From Campylobacterales bacterium (GTDB lineage Bacteria > Campylobacterota > Campylobacteria > Campylobacterales > Sulfurovaceae): DNA of 7,093 nt. The translations under genes and the position numbers were made by a program. Where the stretch lies: positions 1 through 7,093 of the forward strand of contig JAFGWQ010000049.1 in the NCBI GenBank assembly GCA_016937075.1, given 5' to 3'. Positions 6,266 through 7,093 of the stretch are shown piece after piece (position 1 is the first letter of the stretch; each line of letters starts with the position of its first letter). The notes beneath the pieces are model-generated. The model was not told the origin of the DNA and made no database searches. It was given only the letters and a program-made list of their open reading frames with translations.

Positions 6266-7093
6266 TATTTGATGCCTTTTGTGCCACGCTGTGCAGTCCT
6301 AAACCATTCATCACTATAGAAGTTACACCTCCTCACGGAGCTTCTGTGGATAAACTTATTGAGCAAATAAAAGATTTTGACTTGCCAAGCAGGGTTACAG
6401 GCTTCGTAACTACAGACAATCCTCTAGCCAAACTCAAAATGGATGCGGTGCTAGCTGCCATTAAACTACAGCAAGAGTTCGCCAAGCCAGTAATAGCTAC
6501 CATGAGCATGAGAGACAAAAACAAACTCTCGCTCCAATCGACCTTGCTCGGAGCAAATGATTTTGACATTAGATGCATACTAGCCCTCACGGGTGATCCG
6601 GCAAAATATTCAGACCAGCCGGAAGTCAAAGGTGTACTAGAGAGAGATTCTACACTGCTGCTAAGCATCATACATCGTCTAAACAGCGGTACTGACTATA
6701 GCAAAAAGCCTCTTCACCCATCTACAAAGCCTATCTATCCCTTTGCGGTTAGCAATGCTCATGCCAAAGATCTAAAAAGCCTTCAAAAAAGAATGGTCAA
6801 AAAACTAAACTATGGTGCCAGAGCTATCATTACCCAGCCGGTTTATGATATAGAAAATGCAAAAATACTCTTAGAGTTATTTGAAAATGCAAAAAATGAA
6901 AGTATCCGTACAACCGCCAAAGAAGCCCAGCTCATACTTGGACAATTTCCTGTCGTAAGTGCCAAGACGGCAAACTTCATAGATGAGCATGTACCAGGCA
7001 TATCTGTACCAAAAGCCATAATTGATGAGATGAATTTAGCTAGCATGGATGGAAGTGAGAGAGAATATGAAGTAGGATTTAGACTCTCAAAAG
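6262..7093 (+). CDS. Methylenetetrahydrofolate reductase family protein (MetF-like), 3'-truncated by window edge
   Basis: The 277 visible codons read open to the right edge and match the methylenetetrahydrofolate reductase family, TIM-barrel flavoproteins that reduce 5,10-methylene-THF to 5-methyl-THF. Family landmarks in order: FITIEVTPPHG at 16-26 (E20 in the position of the general acid), MRDKNKLSLQS at 83-93, LALTGDP at 107-113, GARAIITQPVYD at 185-196, LGQFPVVS at 226-233 and VPGISVP at 244-250. The usual MetF FEFFPP and TYGAGGS wording is absent; TGFVTTDNPLAKLK stands in that region, as in the form I recall from Campylobacterota and some anaerobes. The ATG at 6262 is the earliest possible start, since TAA lies directly upstream in frame. 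It has no good Shine-Dalgarno and overlaps the preceding small ORF by ATGA. It is divergent from serB, whose product serine feeds one-carbon units to folate. Whether it is the methionine-pathway enzyme or a second paralogue cannot be told here. Confidence 0.85.
   Translation, partial: MIFDAFCATLCSPKPFITIEVTPPHGASVDKLIEQIKDFDLPSRVTGFVTTDNPLAKLKMDAVLAAIKLQQEFAKPVIATMSMRDKNKLSLQSTLLGANDFDIRCILALTGDPAKYSDQPEVKGVLERDSTLLLSIIHRLNSGTDYSKKPLHPSTKPIYPFAVSNAHAKDLKSLQKRMVKKLNYGARAIITQPVYDIENAKILLELFENAKNESIRTTAKEAQLILGQFPVVSAKTANFIDEHVPGISVPKAIIDEMNLASMDGSEREYEVGFRLSK

Noticed and set aside
6181..6366. 61-codon minus-strand ORF between serB and metF
   Set aside because: It overlaps the metF start and the small coupled ORF in antisense, has no ribosome site I can see, and has no family features.
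6333..6671. 112-codon minus-strand ORF opposite the metF-like gene
   Set aside because: It is a Ser/Leu-rich shadow frame of an intact, motif-bearing plus-strand gene.
1..7093. A hidden defence, mobile or CRISPR-type system
   Set aside because: All long frames match housekeeping families, no direct-repeat array, transposase, integrase or terminal repeats are visible, and gene composition looks uniform.

Overview
The window looks like ordinary chromosome from a Campylobacterota (epsilonproteobacterial) organism, probably a free-living type related to Sulfurimonas, Sulfuricurvum or Arcobacter. I infer this from three things. Base composition is AT-rich. Ribosome sites are AAAGG or AGGAG, and promoter-like elements are T-rich with little sign of a -35 box. 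Several proteins, above all the pyruvate/oxaloacetate carboxyltransferase subunit and the short MetF-like reductase, have the wording I associate with that group. No database search was possible, so genus is not assigned.

Layout. Five genes lie head to tail on the minus strand. In transcription order (right to left) they are serB (phosphoserine phosphatase, 6099-5470), an ABC exporter half-transporter (5473-3713, overlapping serB by ATGA), uppP (undecaprenyl-diphosphatase, 3616-2843), a DEAD-box RNA helicase (2764-1382), and the N-terminal two thirds of a biotin-dependent carboxyltransferase (OadA/PycB, 1244-1, running off the left edge). One gene points the other way: a divergent MetF-family methylenetetrahydrofolate reductase starting at 6262 and running off the right edge. 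It is preceded by an unlisted 32-codon ORF (6167-6265) whose stop overlaps the metF start in an ATGA.

How the genes relate. serB and the ABC gene are almost certainly co-transcribed and translationally coupled. The gaps of 96, 78 and 137 bp between the remaining minus-strand genes each hold promoter-like or hairpin elements, so uppP, the helicase and oadA may be separate units. SerB (serine, the main one-carbon donor) and the MetF-like protein (methylene-THF to methyl-THF) share a divergent promoter region with overlapping -10 boxes, which would suit co-ordinated one-carbon metabolism. That is inference.

No mobile element, CRISPR array, tRNA, rRNA or defence-like system is visible. The points most worth a second look are the small ORF coupled to metF, the divergent form of the MetF protein, and two near-perfect inverted repeats in the leader of oadA.
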